64,000 nucleotides of DNA from JAAXIE01 sp965263155 (GTDB taxonomy: Bacteria > Chloroflexota > Dehalococcoidia > Lucifugimonadales > JAAXIE01): NCBI GenBank assembly GCA_965263155.1, contig OZ253586.1, positions 124,001 to 188,000 on the forward strand, written 5' to 3'. A program made the translations under genes and the position numbers. The notes below the pieces were generated by a model. It ran no database searches and was not told where the DNA came from. It saw only the letters and a list, made by a program, of their open reading frames with translations. Below, one piece after another: positions 8,378 through 17,066 of the stretch (positions within the stretch are counted from its first letter, which is position 1; each line of letters starts with the position of its first letter).

Positions 8378-9577
8378 ATGAACAGTGAAAACGGCCTTCT
8401 GGCCATTGATGAAACCCTGTTGCCCCTGTGTTCCGGGCTGTACATCGACGTAGAGAACCTGCACCCCGATGGTCAGGCGGTGATAGATGCCTTGATAGAT
8501 GGTTGGCCACCTAACTGGCCAACGCCGTCGCGCCTGAACCTCTATACACGAGCCGACCAAGCCGAATTGTGGCGTGTGTGGGCCGAGCATCGATTCGGCA
8601 ACCTGCAGGTTGCGGCCCATGGCACCCAGCACTTCAGTTGGTCCGCCACCAAGAACTCAGCCGACATCGCCATCGCGATTAACGCCATCAGCGACCTCGT
8701 TCTCGGCAGGGTCGACAATGTGGTCGTGTTGAGCGACGACAGCGACTTTATTTCGCTATACGTTGCCATACGCGACGAACCGGGAATCCCCCGTATAGAC
8801 AACCGGCCTCCCTTCCTGTGGGCTGTTACCGACCGTAAAGGCCCGCTATCGACTACAGTCGAGCAGTTCTTCCCGCCCACGCACCTGCACATAGTTTCCG
8901 GCGAGCGAGGCCGTCCCAGCAGGCCAGCGGCTGCCCCTGTGGAGACGCCTAGGCCCCCCCAGATGCAATCGCCCAGGGCCCCTCAGATGCAATCGCGCTC
9001 CGTCGCGCCGTCGGCGCTTGCTCCTGTGGAGGCACCCAGGCCCCCGCAGATGCAGCCGAGCTCCGTCGCGCCTCCCGTGGTATCGCCCGTCGCGCCTCCC
9101 GTGGTATCGCCCGTCGCGCCTCCCGTGGTATCGCCCGTCGTGCCGACAGCTATATCGCCAGTCGCGCCTCCCGTGGTATCGCCCGTCGTGCCGCCAGTTA
9201 TATCGCCTGTCGCGCCTCCCGTGGTATCTGCCCCGCTACCAGTGGCATCAACGGTCACGCCAGCGGAACCGCACAAGCCGGATGAGAGTCCAGCCCCCAC
9301 TCCGGCGGAAACCTGGCGGGCCATGGCAAGGACAGTGGTGGAAGAGCTTCCCCTCGGGGCGTTCAAGAGCGCAGAAGGCCAAGCCATCATCAGAAAGCAC
9401 TGGCCCACGCATCAGATGGCAAAGGCATCGGGTGGCTCGTTTGGCACCCACTTCAAGGACCGCATCTGGCCCGTCCTAGAAGGCTTGGGCGTGAAAATCC
9501 CCAACTCTGGTAAGAAGCCCATCCAGTACGAGATGACCCCCGAAGCGAAAGAGGCAATCGCAGCAGTTGCGGATTAG
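8378..9577 (+). CDS. NYN-domain protein with proline-rich repeat linker and C-terminal conserved domain
   Basis: A 399-residue, three-part protein. Residues ~10-160 are a NYN/PIN-like domain: acidic residues in LYIDVENL, NSADIAIAINA and VVVLSDDSDF match the nuclease site of LabA/MARF1-type proteins. Residues ~185-300 are a proline-rich linker built on tandem PVVSPVAP units. The last ~85 residues (from TPAETWRAM, including FKSAEGQAIIRKHWP) form a compact domain I do not recognise, possibly an HTH or OST-HTH-like nucleic-acid-binding module. A cytosolic RNA nuclease or RNA-binding role is inferred. The start is taken as ATG 8378 rather than the adjacent TTG; the ribosome site is weak. Confidence 0.75.
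   Translation: MNSENGLLAIDETLLPLCSGLYIDVENLHPDGQAVIDALIDGWPPNWPTPSRLNLYTRADQAELWRVWAEHRFGNLQVAAHGTQHFSWSATKNSADIAIAINAISDLVLGRVDNVVVLSDDSDFISLYVAIRDEPGIPRIDNRPPFLWAVTDRKGPLSTTVEQFFPPTHLHIVSGERGRPSRPAAAPVETPRPPQMQSPRAPQMQSRSVAPSALAPVEAPRPPQMQPSSVAPPVVSPVAPPVVSPVAPPVVSPVVPTAISPVAPPVVSPVVPPVISPVAPPVVSAPLPVASTVTPAEPHKPDESPAPTPAETWRAMARTVVEELPLGAFKSAEGQAIIRKHWPTHQMAKASGGSFGTHFKDRIWPVLEGLGVKIPNSGKKPIQYEMTPEAKEAIAAVAD
9066..9232 (+). repeat. 24-bp tandem coding repeat in the NYN-protein linker
   Basis: About seven imperfect copies of a 24-bp unit (core CCTCCCGTGGTATCGCCCGT) encode the PVVSPVAP octapeptide. Some units carry in-frame variants (PTAISPVA, PPVISPVA), so this is older than a recent slippage event but could still vary in copy number. 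Confidence 0.75.
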
Positions 9578-9665
9578 GGCCTCACTCGTATCGGAGGGAG
9601 TCAGGCCACAGTTCAGGTCTGGGCTGAGCCCAGTTTTCAGGGCTGCGCGGTTCTTGGTCAAGGTA

Positions 9666-9703
9666 GATGGAAGGTGTGGGTTGATGTGCGCACACCTTCC
9701 ATC
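9666..9703. terminator. Intergenic 13-bp perfect hairpin between convergent genes
   Basis: GATGGAAGGTGTG at 9666-9678 is exactly complementary to CACACCTTCCATC at 9691-9703 with a 12-nt loop. It sits between the convergent NYN and maleylpyruvate-isomerase-like genes. There is no T-run on either side, so a terminator role is plausible but not proven. Confidence 0.45.
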
Positions 9704-9800
9704 GTTGGGCAAAATGAGCGACGGCAGGCAGGTAGTGCGAATGAGCTTCTGGCACTGACGCCCTACCGACGCAGTGCTTCAACGCCCTCGCCTCGTTGGC

Positions 9801-10625
9801 CTAAACCATAATATTCATCCCACGTACAATGGCTTCCCCCAGTACGGTGTCGCCTTCGATTGCGACCCTGCCTTGGGTGAGGGCTTGCGATGGGTCCCAG
9901 CGGCCGCAGCCGAGGCAGACGAAGGTCTCAGCGTCCATGGTGAGGGTGACGGTGGGGGAAGCGGGTTCTTCTTCCAAGCGTGAACCACGTCGTTCCTGGA
10001 CTCGGACGGAAACCGTCTGGCCTGCCTCGCCCGTGACTCGGAAGACCGCGGTGGACCCGTCCGGGGCCGACGCCCTGCGTGCAACCACGTAGGGCATGGC
10101 TAGGGCGGTGCGCCCAATGGAGTGGTTGGCCACGGGGCCTTGCATGTGGCCGGGCTGTCCCACGGCGCGGCGCATGTCCTGCTCGTGCACCCAAGCGTCG
10201 AAAATGCGGATGCGCAGGAAGTCGGCGAAGGTGCCGGGGCCGATGGGGGTGTCCGTCTCGGCGTCGAAACCCTCCGGGGGCAAGGCCCTGAGCGCAACGA
10301 GTCGCTCAGCCGTCACCTCACGGAACTGCTCAAGCACTTGCGTGCCTAACCATGAGCGTCTCCAGTCCACCTGCTCCTCATTCCGAGCGCCGATCTCATT
10401 GCGGACGTGCTCCGTCTCCTCAGGAGTATGCTCTGGGGCAGGACGCCCCAAGATGCGGGACTCGCTGCCCACCAAGTGTGAAAGCTGGTCCTGCACCGAC
10501 CAGTTGGGGCAGTCAGTCGCCGTCTTCCACTGCGCCTCGGAGAAGCCTTGGCACAACTCGCCAATGGAGCTCCACACGGCTTCCATCATGTCCACCAACT
10601 GCTGGCCGTTCTGCTGGTCACTCAT
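9801..10625 (-). CDS. Maleylpyruvate isomerase family mycothiol-dependent-like protein (DinB fold)
   Basis: A 274-residue protein with a four-helix DinB/MDMPI N-terminal domain, residues ~10-170. Candidate metal-ligand histidines are in QLSHLVG and in FDAWVHEQDMRRA, as in mycothiol-dependent maleylpyruvate isomerase. The C-terminal ~80 residues (from GSTAVFRVTG to GRVAIEGDTVLGEAIV) match the SCP2-like MDMPI C-terminal domain. Many members are uncharacterised thiol-dependent enzymes, and a true isomerase role is not established. The start ATG at 10625 is followed by SDQQNGQQL. Confidence 0.75.
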   Translation of the reverse strand: MSDQQNGQQLVDMMEAVWSSIGELCQGFSEAQWKTATDCPNWSVQDQLSHLVGSESRILGRPAPEHTPEETEHVRNEIGARNEEQVDWRRSWLGTQVLEQFREVTAERLVALRALPPEGFDAETDTPIGPGTFADFLRIRIFDAWVHEQDMRRAVGQPGHMQGPVANHSIGRTALAMPYVVARRASAPDGSTAVFRVTGEAGQTVSVRVQERRGSRLEEEPASPTVTLTMDAETFVCLGCGRWDPSQALTQGRVAIEGDTVLGEAIVRGMNIMV

Positions 10626-10710
10626 ATTGCACCTCGGTGTGGTGTCAGGATCGTTCTACCGTAGAGAGAACACCCTCTACTAGCGTCATCGTCTATATGG
10701 TCCGATCCAA

Positions 10711-10751
10711 CCCCATCACCCTAGCCCTCTCTTGCCGAAGGGAGAGAGGAC
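10711..10751. repeat. Dispersed palindromic repeat (CCCTCTC/GAGAGGG family)
   Basis: ATCACCCTAGCCCTCTCTTG faces CGAAGGGAGAGAGGACTT, forming an imperfect hairpin between genes. Same family as 4347-4385 and 25482-25517. Confidence 0.6.
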
Positions 10752-10843
10752 TTCTGAGACACCCCCCTCGGCTGGAGGAGGTGAGGAGATTGGGATTGGC
10801 TAAAGGGTCCTGATTGGAAGCTACCGATCGCTAGGCACGTCTC

Positions 10844-10872
10844 CTGGATTCCGGCCTTCGCCGGAATGACGG
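10844..10872. repeat. Dispersed palindromic repeat (ATTCCGGC-CTTC-GCCGGAAT)
   Basis: A perfect 8-bp inverted repeat with a four-base loop, flanked by CTGG and GACGG. Degenerate relatives with the CCGTCATT...GGAATCC frame occur at 18518-18552 and 25441-25469. This REP-like unit is intergenic wherever it occurs here. Confidence 0.6.
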
Positions 10873-10909
10873 CAGGTGTGTGACAGTCTCCTTAAGGCAA
10901 AGACAGAAG

Positions 10910-11851
10910 CTAGGCCAGTAGTGGCAGCACGTCGCGAGCGATCAACTCCACCTGCTCTGGCTGGTAGCGGTAGGGGATGAGCACGATCCGATCGACGCCA
11001 GCCTCTATGTGGGGCCGCAACTGCTCGGCACACTCCTCGGCGGTGCCCCGGATGGCGTGCTCGACGGTGGAGTCACTCCACTTGGCCACGTCCCACTCCG
11101 TCTCCAGCCAATGGCGCATCGGAGCGTCAGCCTCTGACTTTGGCGGACCGACATAGATTGCCAACTGGTTGGTGGAGGTCAGGCTGTCAGGATCGCGCCC
11201 GTATTCGACTGCATACTGCTTCACCTTGGCCCAAGAGTTGGAGAACCCCTCCGCTGTGTAGAAGTAGGTGAGCCACCCATCGCCCACGCGAGCCGCCCTG
11301 CGCAGCACTGCCTCCACGTACCCCCCGATGAGGACTGGAGGCCGCGGGTTCTGGAACGGCTTGGGGACTGCCACGGCCTGTCGCAGGTTGTGCTCGTCCA
11401 CCTGCACCGTCACCGCGTCTTCCGTCCACAACCTCATCAACAGATCTAAGTTGCGCTCGAAGATGCGTCCCCGCCTCTTGAAGGGCACCCCCACAGCATC
11501 GAACTCCCGGGCGTACCAACCCGATGCAGCCCCTACCACCAGCCGTCCCTTGGAAACGTGGTCCAGCGTAGTCAGTATCTTGCCGGTGACTACCGGGTTG
11601 CGCAGGGGCAATACCAGCACACTGGTCCCCAGTTTGATGCGATCGGTGACGGCAGCAATCGCCGTCAATGTGGTCAGCGAGTCGAAGATAGGGAAGGCAG
11701 GCTCCACGCCCAGCAGTATGTGGTCCCACACCCACAGCGACTCAAATCTCAACTCCTCCGCCCGCTTGGCATAGGCCAGCATAGCGTCGATATCAGGTGT
11801 CTCACCAGGTCCAACGAAGTTGCGCAGGGCAAGTCCGAACTGTACGGGCAT
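10910..11851 (-). CDS. LLM-class (luciferase-like) flavin/F420-dependent oxidoreductase
   Basis: A 313-residue (beta/alpha)8 luciferase-like monooxygenase. Recognisable are MPVQFGLALRNF at the start, FESLWVWDHILLG, DRIKLGTSVLVLPLRNPV and GRLVVGAASGWYAREFDAVG, in the order usual for the F420-dependent or FMNH2-dependent group. Substrate unknown. It lies downstream of the two CoA-transferase subunit genes on the same strand and probably forms one operon with them, coupling an oxidation step to CoA activation of an acid. Its start is preceded by CAAGGAG. Confidence 0.85.
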   Translation of the reverse strand: MPVQFGLALRNFVGPGETPDIDAMLAYAKRAEELRFESLWVWDHILLGVEPAFPIFDSLTTLTAIAAVTDRIKLGTSVLVLPLRNPVVTGKILTTLDHVSKGRLVVGAASGWYAREFDAVGVPFKRRGRIFERNLDLLMRLWTEDAVTVQVDEHNLRQAVAVPKPFQNPRPPVLIGGYVEAVLRRAARVGDGWLTYFYTAEGFSNSWAKVKQYAVEYGRDPDSLTSTNQLAIYVGPPKSEADAPMRHWLETEWDVAKWSDSTVEHAIRGTAEECAEQLRPHIEAGVDRIVLIPYRYQPEQVELIARDVLPLLA

Positions 11852-11884
11852 GTCATGCTCCTTGCAGGAGGATAGGGGAGTTCC

Positions 11885-12658
11885 CTATTGCGATGGGTCC
11901 AGATTCCGCAGCACCGACAATTCATGCTCCGTCGGCGGCTCGGTGACGCCCAGCCCATCCGCCACCAGCAGTTCGAAGCCGGTGTTCTCCACAACCTGCT
12001 CGACGGTTACGCCAGAATGCAGCGCCTCCAAGCGCATCGCCTTCGTGTCGGCGTCAAACCCTAGGATGCCTAGGTCGGTGACCACGCGGCTCACCCGCCC
12101 GAAAATCAGACCTGCCTCTTGGCGTGAGTTCCCGCCCTTAAGGTAACCAGGGCTGGTGATGAAGTCCACCTTGGGAACGAAACGGCGTCGCTCGTGCATG
12201 GTGGCCACTATCACGCGACGACAGGATGTGATGATGTCGTTGGCCCCTCCGCTGCCGGGCAGCCTTACTTGGGGCTTGGAGTACTCGCCCACCACCGACG
12301 AGTTGAGGTTGCCGTAGCGATCAATCTGCGCGCCGCCGACGAACCCCACCTCCAATAGGCCACGCTGGGCCAGCAGGAAGGTGTCGGTGATGCCGGGCAA
12401 CATGGTGGCGCGGTGTGCCGTCCTCATCTCATTGGTGGAGATGGGCAGGCGCCCCGGCTTGGGCTCCGACCCAATGGAGCCGCCCTCCACCACGATTATC
12501 AGGTCGGGCGAGTGGGTGCTCTGGGCGAGGGCTGCCGCCAGCAATGGCACGCCCACACCAGCGAACACCGACGACACCCCCTCAAGCTGGCGCGAGGCCA
12601 TCACTGCCAGCAGCTGCTGTGGGGAGCACCCCAAAGCTTGCGTTACGCTTGTTGTCAT
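11885..12658 (-). CDS. CoA-transferase beta subunit (glutaconate CoA-transferase-like)
   Basis: A 257-residue family I CoA-transferase B subunit: FAGVGVPLLAAALAQ near the start, VEGGSIGSEPKPG containing the Glu-Gly-Gly-x-x-Gly region, GLLEVGFVGGAQIDRYGNLN and LPGSGGANDIITSC. With the alpha subunit it would move CoA between a donor acyl-CoA and a carboxylic acid. The start overlaps the alpha-subunit stop by 4 bp, indicating translational coupling. The LLM gene follows 33 bp downstream. Confidence 0.85.
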   Translation of the reverse strand: MTTSVTQALGCSPQQLLAVMASRQLEGVSSVFAGVGVPLLAAALAQSTHSPDLIIVVEGGSIGSEPKPGRLPISTNEMRTAHRATMLPGITDTFLLAQRGLLEVGFVGGAQIDRYGNLNSSVVGEYSKPQVRLPGSGGANDIITSCRRVIVATMHERRRFVPKVDFITSPGYLKGGNSRQEAGLIFGRVSRVVTDLGILGFDADTKAMRLEALHSGVTVEQVVENTGFELLVADGLGVTEPPTEHELSVLRNLDPSQ

Positions 12659-13596
12659 CCCACCAATTCCTGGGCCAAGCGGGCCTGACGCTGCAAGGCC
12701 TCCTCGCCAAAGAGACCTAAGTACTCTTGGTGGTCGGCCACGCCGTAGACGTAGCGCTCAAGATAGGAGCGCACTCCGGCGGCGTCTCTCGCTTGCGCAA
12801 CGTACTCCTCGAAATGGCTGAAGTCGGCCTCGTACAATCCGAAGCACTCGTGGGGGAAGGACCCGTAGGGTGCCTCCACCACAGCGTCCACCGCGAAGCC
12901 GGGTATCACCGTGCGGTCAGCCTGCGCCCGCAACTCATCGTCGCCCACTATGCGCTCAGCAGTCACCACCACCGTTGTAGCAGCCAAAGCGATGTCGGCA
13001 TCCATGTGGGGATACCCGTCGATCTGGCAGTTGCCCAGCCTGTCGGCGCGATGGACGTGCAGCAGCGCTACGTCAGGGAACAGCGCAGGCGCCAAGGCCA
13101 ATGTCTCGCCGGTGTAGGGACAGGTCATCGTCTTCACCTGCCCTACATCCATAAGATCCGAACCCAACAGGCTGAGTGTGGGAAGGAAGGGCAGCCCCAT
13201 GGCTCCGGCGCGAAACCGCAACCCCATGGCCAAGTGGCTCCACTCTTCAAACCGCACCAAGCCGCCTTCCACTGAGTCGCGAATTACCCGCGACAATCCC
13301 CAGCGCAGGCCGATGCCATACCAGCTGGTGATTACCGTCTCGGCGGCCCCGGCTGCAATGTACCAGTCCCCCTCGTAGCACATGAGGTTGCGGGCGAGGG
13401 TGAGGTCGCGCCTGCCCTGCCTCAACACCTCCGCCAGCATGGCCAACGGCGTGCGGGAGTAGAGACAGCCACCCATGGCCACCAAGTCGCCGTCCTTCAC
13501 CAAGCTGGCTGCTTGGGCCATGGAAGTCACCTTGGGGCCGGAGCGCGTCTTGGCCTCCAAACGACGCCGCGCCTCTACAAAATCACCGGGTTTCAT
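12655..13596 (-). CDS. CoA-transferase alpha subunit (glutaconate CoA-transferase-like)
   Basis: A 313-residue family I CoA-transferase A subunit. VKDGDLVAMGGCLYSRTP and ARNLMCYEGDWYIAAGAAE are near the N-terminus, and ALFPDVALLHVHRADRLGN and VVTAERIVGDDEL in the second half, as in GctA. The ATG at 13596 (MKPGDFVEARRR) is preferred to the longer frame to 13710, which would run into the divergent CoxM promoter; GAGAGG precedes the chosen start. Forms an operon with the beta subunit and the LLM gene. Confidence 0.85.
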   Translation of the reverse strand: MKPGDFVEARRRLEAKTRSGPKVTSMAQAASLVKDGDLVAMGGCLYSRTPLAMLAEVLRQGRRDLTLARNLMCYEGDWYIAAGAAETVITSWYGIGLRWGLSRVIRDSVEGGLVRFEEWSHLAMGLRFRAGAMGLPFLPTLSLLGSDLMDVGQVKTMTCPYTGETLALAPALFPDVALLHVHRADRLGNCQIDGYPHMDADIALAATTVVVTAERIVGDDELRAQADRTVIPGFAVDAVVEAPYGSFPHECFGLYEADFSHFEEYVAQARDAAGVRSYLERYVYGVADHQEYLGLFGEEALQRQARLAQELVG

Positions 13597-13695
13597 GTGT
13601 CGCCTCTCAGCAAGCAGAGCATTTCCGGCAGCATCACCGAACCGTCCGTTACTGTCAAGCGCGAGGTGTTGGAAATGGGGAACCAGAAGGCATGC

Positions 13696-13701
13696 TATAC
13701 T
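13696..13701 (+). promoter_or_regulatory. -10 box placed for a leaderless CoxM transcript
   Basis: TATACT lies only seven bases before the ATG at 13709, and no ribosome-binding sequence is visible between them. A transcript starting at the usual distance would begin at or next to the start codon. No clear -35 box is seen. Confidence 0.35.
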
Positions 13702-13708
13702 CCCAGCC

Positions 13709-14584
13709 ATGCGCTTCAGCTACTACGAACCCACTTCCGTAGACGAGGCTACCGCCATCCTCAGCGGCCCTCACGGCACGTTCAAGGCCCTAGCGGGCGG
13801 CACCGACGTCCTCATCAACCTGCGGCGCCGCGCCGTAGCCTACGACGGGTTGGTCAACGTCAAGCGCATCCCCGGATTGGCCGAATGGAGCGCGACGCCG
13901 GGCCAAGGGCTACGAGTCGGGGCGGCAGTCCCCTTTGGTGATTTGGAAGCCTCGCCGGAAGTGGTGAGCCGTTACCGTGCCTTGGTGGAAGCCATCAAGG
14001 TCATTGGCTCCCTCCAGTTGCGCAACATGGCGACCATCGGCGGGAACCTCTGCAACGCATCCCCTGCCGCCGACAGCGCCCCTGCTTTGCTGGCTGGCCA
14101 TGCCACCGTCACATACACCAATGGCGGCCATGGGCCCGCCACCATCCCCGTTGAGCAGCTATTCGTCGGCCCCGGACGCTCCATCGTCGGCGCGTCAGGC
14201 CTGCTGCTGGGCGTGGACATACCCGAGCCTGCCCCCATGACCGGCAGTTGCTTCCAACGCTTCACCCCTAGAGATGCCATGGACATCGCTATCGCCTCGG
14301 CTTCCAGCCAAGTGACACTGGAGCCGGGCACCGGGCGCATTGACGACGTTGCCATCGCCTTGGGAGCAGTGGCCCCGACTCCCATGCGCGCTGGACGCGC
14401 AGAGGATGCCTTGATGGGACGTGAGCCCACCCCGGAGCTGCTGGCGCAGGCAGGCACATTGGCAGCCAGCGAATGTTCCCCCATCGAAGACATCCGAGGC
14501 AGCGCCGGCTACCGGCGCACCTTGGTGGAGGTGCTGGTGCGACGCACCTTGGAGACGGCATTGGCCCGGGCCTTGGGTACTTAA
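13709..14584 (+). CDS. Molybdenum hydroxylase FAD-binding medium subunit (CoxM-like)
   Basis: A 291-residue FAD-binding subunit of the xanthine dehydrogenase/CO dehydrogenase family: MRFSYYEPTSVDEATAIL at the start, the first FAD loop FKALAGGTDVLINLRR, and the second RNMATIGGNLCNASPAAD. The C-terminal domain includes AVAPTPMRAGRAEDALMG. It would pass electrons from the iron-sulfur subunit to FAD. It leads the hydroxylase operon and is divergent from the CoA-transferase genes. Confidence 0.9.
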   Translation: MRFSYYEPTSVDEATAILSGPHGTFKALAGGTDVLINLRRRAVAYDGLVNVKRIPGLAEWSATPGQGLRVGAAVPFGDLEASPEVVSRYRALVEAIKVIGSLQLRNMATIGGNLCNASPAADSAPALLAGHATVTYTNGGHGPATIPVEQLFVGPGRSIVGASGLLLGVDIPEPAPMTGSCFQRFTPRDAMDIAIASASSQVTLEPGTGRIDDVAIALGAVAPTPMRAGRAEDALMGREPTPELLAQAGTLAASECSPIEDIRGSAGYRRTLVEVLVRRTLETALARALGT

Positions 14585-14624
14585 CTGAGAATCGAACGTA
14601 ATTAGCGGACTTAATAGAGGGACT

Positions 14625-15104
14625 ATGGCCGAATCAGGGTACGGTCTCAGCATCAACGGACATTGGCGCGAGGTTGCCTCAGAACCGCACCACTCCCTGC
14701 TGGAAGTGTTGCGCGAAGAGTTACGCCTCACCGGCACCAAGGTAGGCTGCAACGAAGGTGAATGCGGCTCCTGTACCGTCCTGCTGGACGGCAAGCCCGT
14801 GCTGGCGTGCCTGCTCCTCATAGGCGATGCCATTGGCCGGGAGGTGCTCACGATCGAGGGCCTCCCCCGTGGTGGCCAGCCTCACCCGCTGCAGGCGCAG
14901 ATGGTGGAGCTTGGCGGAATCCAGTGTGGCTACTGCACCCCAGGCATCATCATGAGCGCGTACGCTCTGCTACAGGAGCAACCCGACCCCACTCCGGATG
15001 ATGTGCGCCAAGCGATAGCAGGCAATATCTGTCGCTGCACCGGCTACACCAAGATCGTAGATGCGGTGCAACGCGCCGCCGCTGAAATTCGAGGGCAGAG
15101 CTAA
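14625..15104 (+). CDS. Molybdenum hydroxylase [2Fe-2S] small subunit (CoxS-like)
   Basis: A 159-residue iron-sulfur subunit. The plant-ferredoxin-type cluster ligands are in GCNEGECGSCTV plus a later ACLLL Cys. The second cluster is bound by CGYCTPG and CRCTGY in the C-terminal helical domain, the usual arrangement. The next gene begins three bases after its stop codon, so translation is probably coupled. Confidence 0.93.
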   Translation: MAESGYGLSINGHWREVASEPHHSLLEVLREELRLTGTKVGCNEGECGSCTVLLDGKPVLACLLLIGDAIGREVLTIEGLPRGGQPHPLQAQMVELGGIQCGYCTPGIIMSAYALLQEQPDPTPDDVRQAIAGNICRCTGYTKIVDAVQRAAAEIRGQS

Positions 15105-15107
15105 GCC

Positions 15108-16400
15108 ATGGCCACCATCATCGCACCCACAACTCAAGAACAATGGATCGGCCAGAGCGTCCCCAAGATCGACGCCATGGAGAAGGCTCTAGGCTCCACC
15201 CAATACGTCGGCGACATGCATGTGCCAGGAATGCTGCATGCCCGTGTGCTATGGGCTGGCGTACCCCACGCCATCATCCGCGGCATTCACACTGCCGAGG
15301 CGGAGGCGATGCCCGGAGTCCGCGCCGTCTTGACGGCGTCCGATGTGCCCGGCGTCAACAAGTACGGCTTGGCCGTCCAAGACCAGCCCGTCCTCGCATA
15401 TGGCAAGGTGCGCACCGCCGGAGACCCCATTGCGCTGGTTGCCGCCGAGAGCGAGGAGCAGGCAGAGGAGGCCTTGGCACGCATTAAGCTGGACCTTGAG
15501 CCCCTGCGCCCCATCCTCACCGTCGACGACGCCCTCGACCCCACGGCTCCGCCAGTACACGAGGGCGGCAACCTCTTCCAGCACACCACCGTACGCAAGG
15601 GCGACTTAGAGCGGGGCATGGCTGAAGCTGTGGTGACCTCCGAGGGCACCTACCAGACCCAGCTCATGGACCACGTCCCCATGGAGCCCGAGTCCGGCCT
15701 AGCCTACCTCGACCCCTCAGGCGTCCTCAACATCGTCGTTGGCACCCAGTACCCCTACCGGGACCGTCGCCAGATCGCCCCCGCTCTGGGGTTGCCCATG
15801 AACCGGGTGCGCGTCCTCCAAGCCCCCATCGGCGGAGGGTTCGGGCGCAAGGACGACATCACCACCGAGATTCACGTGGGGCTGCTGGCTCTGAAGACGG
15901 GACGCCCAGTGCGCTTGGTCTACACAAGGGCCGACTCACTGATTGCCAACACCAAGCGCCACCCCTTCCTGATGAAGTTCCGCACCGGGGCCCGCGCCGA
16001 CGGCACCCTTGCCTTCGTAGACGGCGACATATACGGCGATACGGGAGCCTACCTGTCGCTGGGGCCCTACGTCATCAAGAAGGCGGGCATCCACGCTTGT
16101 GGCCCCTACCATGTGCCCAACATCCGGGTGGACACCTTCACCCTCTACACCAACAACCTCACATCCGGGGCCTTCCGCGGCTTCGGCGTGCTGCAAGCAG
16201 CAGTAGCTCACGAGTCCCAAATGGACAAGCTAGCCCACCAACTGGGCATGTCCCCCTTAGAGTTCCGCCGCATCAACTGCCTCAAACCCGGCCTAACCAC
16301 CGGCACCGGCCAAGTCATGAACGAAGGCTGCGGCATCGAGGCCACCGTCGAGCGCATCCAGCAGTACATGCAAGACAACAACCTGAGGTTCAATATGTGA
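15108..16400 (+). CDS. Molybdenum hydroxylase large subunit, N-terminal part (CoxL-like, split)
   Basis: A 430-residue N-terminal part of a xanthine dehydrogenase-type molybdopterin subunit. GQSVPKIDAMEKALGSTQYV opens the a/b hammerhead domain. APIGGGFGRKDD and GAFRGFGVLQAA are the two glycine-rich molybdopterin loops. The family is normally ~760-780 residues in one chain. Here it stops after RIQQYMQDNNLRF, and the remainder is encoded at 17444-18454 (430 + 336 residues = full length). The break falls in a loop between the two molybdopterin domains. Either a functional split protein or one interrupted by the insert. Confidence 0.85.
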   Translation: MATIIAPTTQEQWIGQSVPKIDAMEKALGSTQYVGDMHVPGMLHARVLWAGVPHAIIRGIHTAEAEAMPGVRAVLTASDVPGVNKYGLAVQDQPVLAYGKVRTAGDPIALVAAESEEQAEEALARIKLDLEPLRPILTVDDALDPTAPPVHEGGNLFQHTTVRKGDLERGMAEAVVTSEGTYQTQLMDHVPMEPESGLAYLDPSGVLNIVVGTQYPYRDRRQIAPALGLPMNRVRVLQAPIGGGFGRKDDITTEIHVGLLALKTGRPVRLVYTRADSLIANTKRHPFLMKFRTGARADGTLAFVDGDIYGDTGAYLSLGPYVIKKAGIHACGPYHVPNIRVDTFTLYTNNLTSGAFRGFGVLQAAVAHESQMDKLAHQLGMSPLEFRRINCLKPGLTTGTGQVMNEGCGIEATVERIQQYMQDNNLRFNM

Positions 16401-16598
16401 GGCTGTAAGCGAGGTTGACATGATCTTCCTTCCCCTAGTAAGTCCGGGCTTAAGCTTCGAGGTATGATATTATCGTAAGCATTCAGCCCTGTAGCACAAG
16501 CGGGCTGCCAATACGCTTGCTCCAGCAGAATATCGATCGTTGAGCACAACGAACGGCGAGTCTTGGTGGACAACGCGAGGTCCGGGCAAGGAGGAGCC

Positions 16599-17066
16599 AT
16601 GGTCAACGCAGAAGCACACCTGCCGCTTCAATACATACGGGATTTGGAGATAACTCAGTGGGAACCACCTACAGAGGTGACGGGTGGACGGGTAGGCTCG
16701 GAAGAGCAGTTCGAGGTGGCACGGTTCGGGCGGTTGACCATCATGTGCCCCATAGCTGTCAATGAAGAGATTGCTCAAGCGGAACAGGAAGTTCGGCAGC
16801 TCCCATGTTCTTCAGAAGTCATCCAAGAGGCCATGGGGTTCCTTGCAGCAGGGGTCATCGTCAACGCGCCTGCCCCTTGGGTGGCACCAGGTGCGGATGG
16901 TGGGATTGGCATCCAGTGGGATACGGAGGTCGCCGACCTCTATATCGACATTGTGCCCGGTGAGCAGACCACGTATGCTCTGACCCCAAAATTCGGAGCA
17001 CCGAGTGATGGCGTGCTGACCATAGCTAACCTCGTGGAGGTTTTGAGTCACGTTGCCAGACGGTGA
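16599..17066 (+). CDS. Uncharacterised small protein, first gene of the insert pair
   Basis: A 155-residue protein with no domain I can name. The C-terminal half contains APGADGGIGIQWDTEVADLY followed by IDIVPGEQ. This resembles, from memory, a common uncharacterised family with a dGGxxxEW...dLxIxIxPxG pattern whose genes are paired with a second small gene. The start is the ATG at 16599 behind CAAGGAGGAG; a TTG extension at 16563 is not needed. It overlaps the next gene by 14 bp. Acquired together with its partner as a unit, judging by composition. Confidence 0.6.
   Translation: MVNAEAHLPLQYIRDLEITQWEPPTEVTGGRVGSEEQFEVARFGRLTIMCPIAVNEEIAQAEQEVRQLPCSSEVIQEAMGFLAAGVIVNAPAPWVAPGADGGIGIQWDTEVADLYIDIVPGEQTTYALTPKFGAPSDGVLTIANLVEVLSHVARR

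Noticed and set aside
9066..9232. CRISPR-like array in the repeats of the NYN gene
   Set aside because: The units are in-frame coding repeats without spacers, and no cas gene is near.
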